Source: Paraphysoderma sedebokerense
Taxonomy: Eukaryota > Blastocladiomycota > Physodermatomycetes > Physodermatales > Physodermataceae
DNA: 64,000 bases
Reading direction: 5' to 3'
Assembly (NCBI GenBank): GCA_025602915.1
Contig: JAHLJZ010000028.1
Coordinates: 1-64,000, forward strand
Shown here piece after piece: positions 60,885 to 64,000 of the stretch. The number at the start of each line of letters is the position of its first letter. Positions within the stretch are counted from its first letter, which is position 1. Both the position numbers and the translations under genes were made by a program. The notes under the pieces were generated by a model that was not told the origin of the DNA, ran no database searches, and was given only the letters and a program-made list of their open reading frames with translations.

Positions 60885-61709
60885 TTAAACGTGTACAACA
60901 TCTTTTAACTGAGTCTTAGTAAATTCCTTTAAAGTTTCCTCCGACACTGACGATACCTCCAACATTTCCCTCGTCTCCTTCATTGCTTTATTCCGAATTA
61001 TCAACAGTATTCTTATCGTATCAACTTGAGTTACTATCAGAAATACCTGCATTACGATATTCATGGCAAGAAACCATGTCTCTAAAATGCTCGATTCTTG
61101 AACAAACAAAAGAATCAGGACGATATGATTTAATATCTTCGATAACGCAAAAGTAACGGTTCCCATCAAAATGTGTTTTGGAGATTTAAAAAGAGCGTAA
61201 TGAACCAATGTGAACTGAAATGGTTGCTCCAAAATTTGAAAGAGACCGTGGCAGACCATGAAGGAATATGATACATTGAATTTGAGATTGAAGAATAAAC
61301 AAGTTCCAGCTAGCCCGGTTGCATGATGAAGAAATAGACTCCAACTTAAGTTTTGTCGGACGGCTAAGTCATAAAGATAGGCCACTGTGATCATGGACGC
61401 AGCAATTTCCAAATATATATCTTTTTCTATCATGGCGAATGAATTCGTGAAGATCCGGTATATAAACTTTTGAGCTTCAGCAGACTTGAATCCCATAATT
61501 ACGGCCGCAGTGTAGAATACAATTTTGGCGGTATATATTGCTGCCGTTTGTTGCTTTCGGGTCGGTAGCGAGGTATAGCTCAATTGTAGTTTACTACAGA
61601 ATATTTTGTGAACCAACCGAACAATGATAAGAAAAACGACGCTTGTCATTATTAGAATCGATCCCAAAGGCGATACTTCGTAATTTGTATAAGTGCTTTC
61701 CGTTGTCAT
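60885..61709 (-). CDS. Multi-pass membrane protein, TLC-like
   Basis: A single exon encodes about 274 residues starting MTTESTYTNYEVSP. Six to eight hydrophobic segments are visible, among them SILIMTSVVFLIIVRLVH, AKIVFYTAAVIMGF, AASMITVAYLYDLAV, LAGTCLFFNLKF, MGTVTFALSKILNHIVLILLF and WFLAMNIVMQVFLIV. The motif SLFLHHATGLAG resembles the His-His core of TLC (TRAM-LAG1-CLN8) domains, which act on or sense lipids. The surrounding pattern is weak, so the family call is tentative. The cytosolic tail is helical and charged. An ATG at 61871 in the same frame would add 54 residues without family support. No intron is seen, unlike most neighbours. Confidence 0.55.
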   Translation of the reverse strand: MTTESTYTNYEVSPLGSILIMTSVVFLIIVRLVHKIFCSKLQLSYTSLPTRKQQTAAIYTAKIVFYTAAVIMGFKSAEAQKFIYRIFTNSFAMIEKDIYLEIAASMITVAYLYDLAVRQNLSWSLFLHHATGLAGTCLFFNLKFNVSYSFMVCHGLFQILEQPFQFTLVHYALFKSPKHILMGTVTFALSKILNHIVLILLFVQESSILETWFLAMNIVMQVFLIVTQVDTIRILLIIRNKAMKETREMLEVSSVSEETLKEFTKTQLKDVVHV

Positions 61710-62663
61710 TTTTCTGGAAAATGTAATCAAATTAAACGTTTTTTCCGGCGCAGGGTAGAGTAAACCAATTTGGAAGACACTAAATTCTCTAAAGTGCAGA
61801 AGAATTTGAATGAATGTACCGTCTAATATTTTTTCTTCTCCTTTCAATAACAGATAGGAAGAAATTTGCAACGGGACAATTGTTTATGTTACTGGGAAAT
61901 TGTATTCGGTAACAGGATATTCCGTGAAAGTCGTTGTTCGACCAGGAACCGCATTAGACTGATTTTCTGCTCCTATTGTTGCTTGATGGCGAAAGTTGGC
62001 CAGAAACAACGATAGACTCCAAACTGAAACAGCGGTCTGAAAACAAGCTGGATTACTGCTGAGTTCGCATAATGTTCCCTTTATTAATGTACATGTGGTT
62101 TGACAGCCTTTGTGTAGTATGATTTTTGTATTGTAACTGGATTGTTAGGCATAGTGATGACCCGGCCACGCCGGGCAGCAGCTGAAACTAATATCCGAGT
62201 GAAACTCTGTGATTTAGATTATCTGGACTTTTTGTTGGGATATTCTGTTTCCTGGTACAGTAGATAAAACTTTTGAGTATTAGGAGTTGGAACAAACAAT
62301 GAGTTTATATTTGAGACATTGGGGAATCCGAAGTCTAAAAAGTAGGTAAATATAGGTACTTGATTTTTTAATCGACTTTTGAGTTTTGAGTAAACCGACT
62401 ATTCTTTGCTCGAGCCCAAAGTTACAGAGTGTCACTTCGAATCACTGAAACCGCTTACATGATTGGCGAAAACAATACTACGAAAGTTCAAGGCAGGAAA
62501 GACTGCAACAATTTTAGCAGAGCCTTTCCTTTTGCATTTTTGAACATGAAACTGGCATTGACGAAAGCCAAGGTCAGAAGAAACAAAAAAATAAAACCAA
62601 TAAGATAAACTATAATTCGATACACCTGATTATTTTTTTTTCTTTCTGCAACACTACAATAAT
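61710..62663. other. Intergenic, nothing recognisable
   Basis: About 950 bases between the TLC-like start and the adenylosuccinate synthetase stop. No coding signal was found on either strand. Confidence 0.45.
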
Positions 62664-64000
62664 CTATTCTACCCGAATGACAGCATCCCGACCAGCTCCA
62701 ACACCAACCCACTCGACCTTAACTCCAACAATTTCTGCTACCCGTCTAACATAACGTTTTGCATTTTCCGGCAAATCAGCCCATTTTCTGATTCCTGAAA
62801 TATCACATTGCCATCCCGGTAAGCTCTCATATTGAACTTGACATTCCGACAGGACCTTAAGGTCGGCGGGGAAAGAGGGGAGAAGTTTGCCATTATGGGT
62901 ATAAGCGACACCAATTTGAAGGGTGGGGAGGGTCGAGAGTACGTCAAGCTTCGTTAAGTTAAGACTAAACGACAAGGAGATGTCTCAGTACATGATGTAG
63001 TAAATGAGAAGTGTAGTGTATTGTACCTGGTGTATCCATTAATCATATTGGAGTATTTCACGACAACTAAATCTAACCAACCACAGCGACGTTTTCGACC
63101 GGTGGTGGTACCATACTCTTGTCCTACATCTTGCAACAATTCGCCGATTTTCTGGGTGTGATTGCGTGTGTCATTAATGACATTAGAGCAAATTAAAGTC
63201 AAAAATGCCGATCAATCCAAACTTACGTCTGTTAATTCCGTCGGGAATGGTCCACCGCCTACTCTTGTAGTGTACGCTTTCACAACACCAATCACTTGGC
63301 CTACTTTACTCGGTGGAATACCCAGACCGGTACAAACTCCGCCGACGGTAGTATTTGAAGACGTCACGAACGGGTAGGTACCTATTATAGCACAGGGAGG
63401 GGGTTAGCTTGGCCGTGATAATTTCATAGAAAATCAAAATGAGAGAACTTACCGAAGTCAATGTCGAGCATGCAAGCGTTTGCTCCTTCGACAAGGACTT
63501 TTTTACCTGAAGATATCGCATCGTTCATGTACACAACTGTATCAACAACGAGAGGTTTCAACTTTTCGGCGAACATCTGAATAGTAGTAAAGTTCCCTGG
63601 TCAATCATACATGAATCTGAAGATAAAACAGCTCTCAATCCTGACCTTATACCTCTCCACCTCCTTTTCAACGTCATGCTCAAAATTACCGTATCGCTTT
63701 TTTCGGTTTTCTACAAATTTTCGGAATTTTTCTTCAAACTCGGGGAATGTATGGATCAGATGATGCACCCGTAATCCTGATCTAGAGGCCTTGGAACTAT
63801 AAGCTGGGCCAATGCCTTTTTTGGTAGTACCAATGCTACATTTGCACAATCATATAGTTAAAATCAAGAATATACCCGGATAATGCCTGGCAAACCCAGA
63901 AGAAAAGAGAGCTTGCAAGACGTACTTTCCGCGACCTAGTTCCACTTCTTTTAGTCCATCGACAATCTGATGTACGTCAAACACCAAATGAGCTCTATCT
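62664..64000 (-). CDS. ADE12: Adenylosuccinate synthetase, 5' end beyond the window
   Basis: The enzyme makes adenylosuccinate from IMP, aspartate and GTP, the first committed step of AMP synthesis. The window holds the middle and C-terminal exons. They read [21 protein letters not shown] at the right edge, then [21 protein letters not shown]. Next come [28 protein letters not shown] and [20 protein letters not shown], then [40 protein letters not shown] follows and the last exon gives [19 protein letters not shown] and the stop at 62664. The [17 protein letters not shown] (IMP-binding) and [13 protein letters not shown] signatures are intact. The N-terminal GDP-binding loop is off the edge. 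At least six exons. No break was seen. Confidence 0.95.

Overview
The window looks like nuclear DNA of a zoosporic (flagellate) fungus, probably a chytrid-type lineage. Genes carry many short GT-AG introns, mostly about 50-120 bases, and most products are conserved fungal or opisthokont proteins. Two genes point to a swimming and crawling stage: IFT81, an intraflagellar transport subunit kept only by lineages with a cilium, and ELMO, which sits beside the Arp2/3 subunit Arp3 in actin-driven motility. Secreted enzymes point to life on plant matter: five AA9-type lytic polysaccharide monooxygenase (LPMO) copies, a GH81 endo-1,3-beta-glucanase and two secreted chlorophyllase-like esterases. The phylum is inference; no RNA gene or marker was available to fix it.

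Layout. 1-1.6 kb: an accessory stretch with about ten exact copies of a 19-base repeat. 1.57-2.2 kb: a small unrecognised three-exon gene. 2.9-4.8 kb: Arp3 (minus). 5.1-8.2 kb: the Golgi coiled-coil protein CASP/Coy1 (minus), divergent from an RCC1-repeat protein (8.4-9.9 kb). 10.1-10.7 kb: the C-terminal remnant of a bacterial-type solute-binding protein. 11-12 kb: an RBR ubiquitin ligase. 12.1-14 kb: SDS22. 14.3-16.2 kb: GDP-mannose pyrophosphorylase alpha. 16.4-20.3 kb: tandem esterases. 21-22.5 kb: an orphan multi-pass membrane protein. 23.2-28.3 kb: vigilin/Scp160. 28.9-29.9 kb: a Mutator-type DNA-binding domain gene. 30.1-33.3 kb: IFT81. 34-37 kb: ELMO. 37.7-45.7 kb: three AA9 copies on the minus strand. 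47-49.5 kb: GH81. 49.8-51.4 kb: a penta-EF-hand protein, divergent from phosphatidylinositol synthase (51.6-52.8 kb). 53.9-57.8 kb: two more AA9 genes on the plus strand. 58.5-60 kb: an orphan gene. 60.9-61.7 kb: a TLC-like membrane protein. 62.7 kb to the end: adenylosuccinate synthetase, cut by the window edge.

The most unusual region is 37.7-57.8 kb. It holds two AA9 subfamilies with different intron positions and different tails. One carries repeated small cysteine modules (…DGRKWG/FENGxSC…), most of them cut by an intron at the same glycine codon. Two of the three copies in that subfamily look damaged. Exon boundaries were read by eye from reading frame, splice dinucleotides and family similarity. 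Those given to the base were checked for frame continuity; others are marked approximate.
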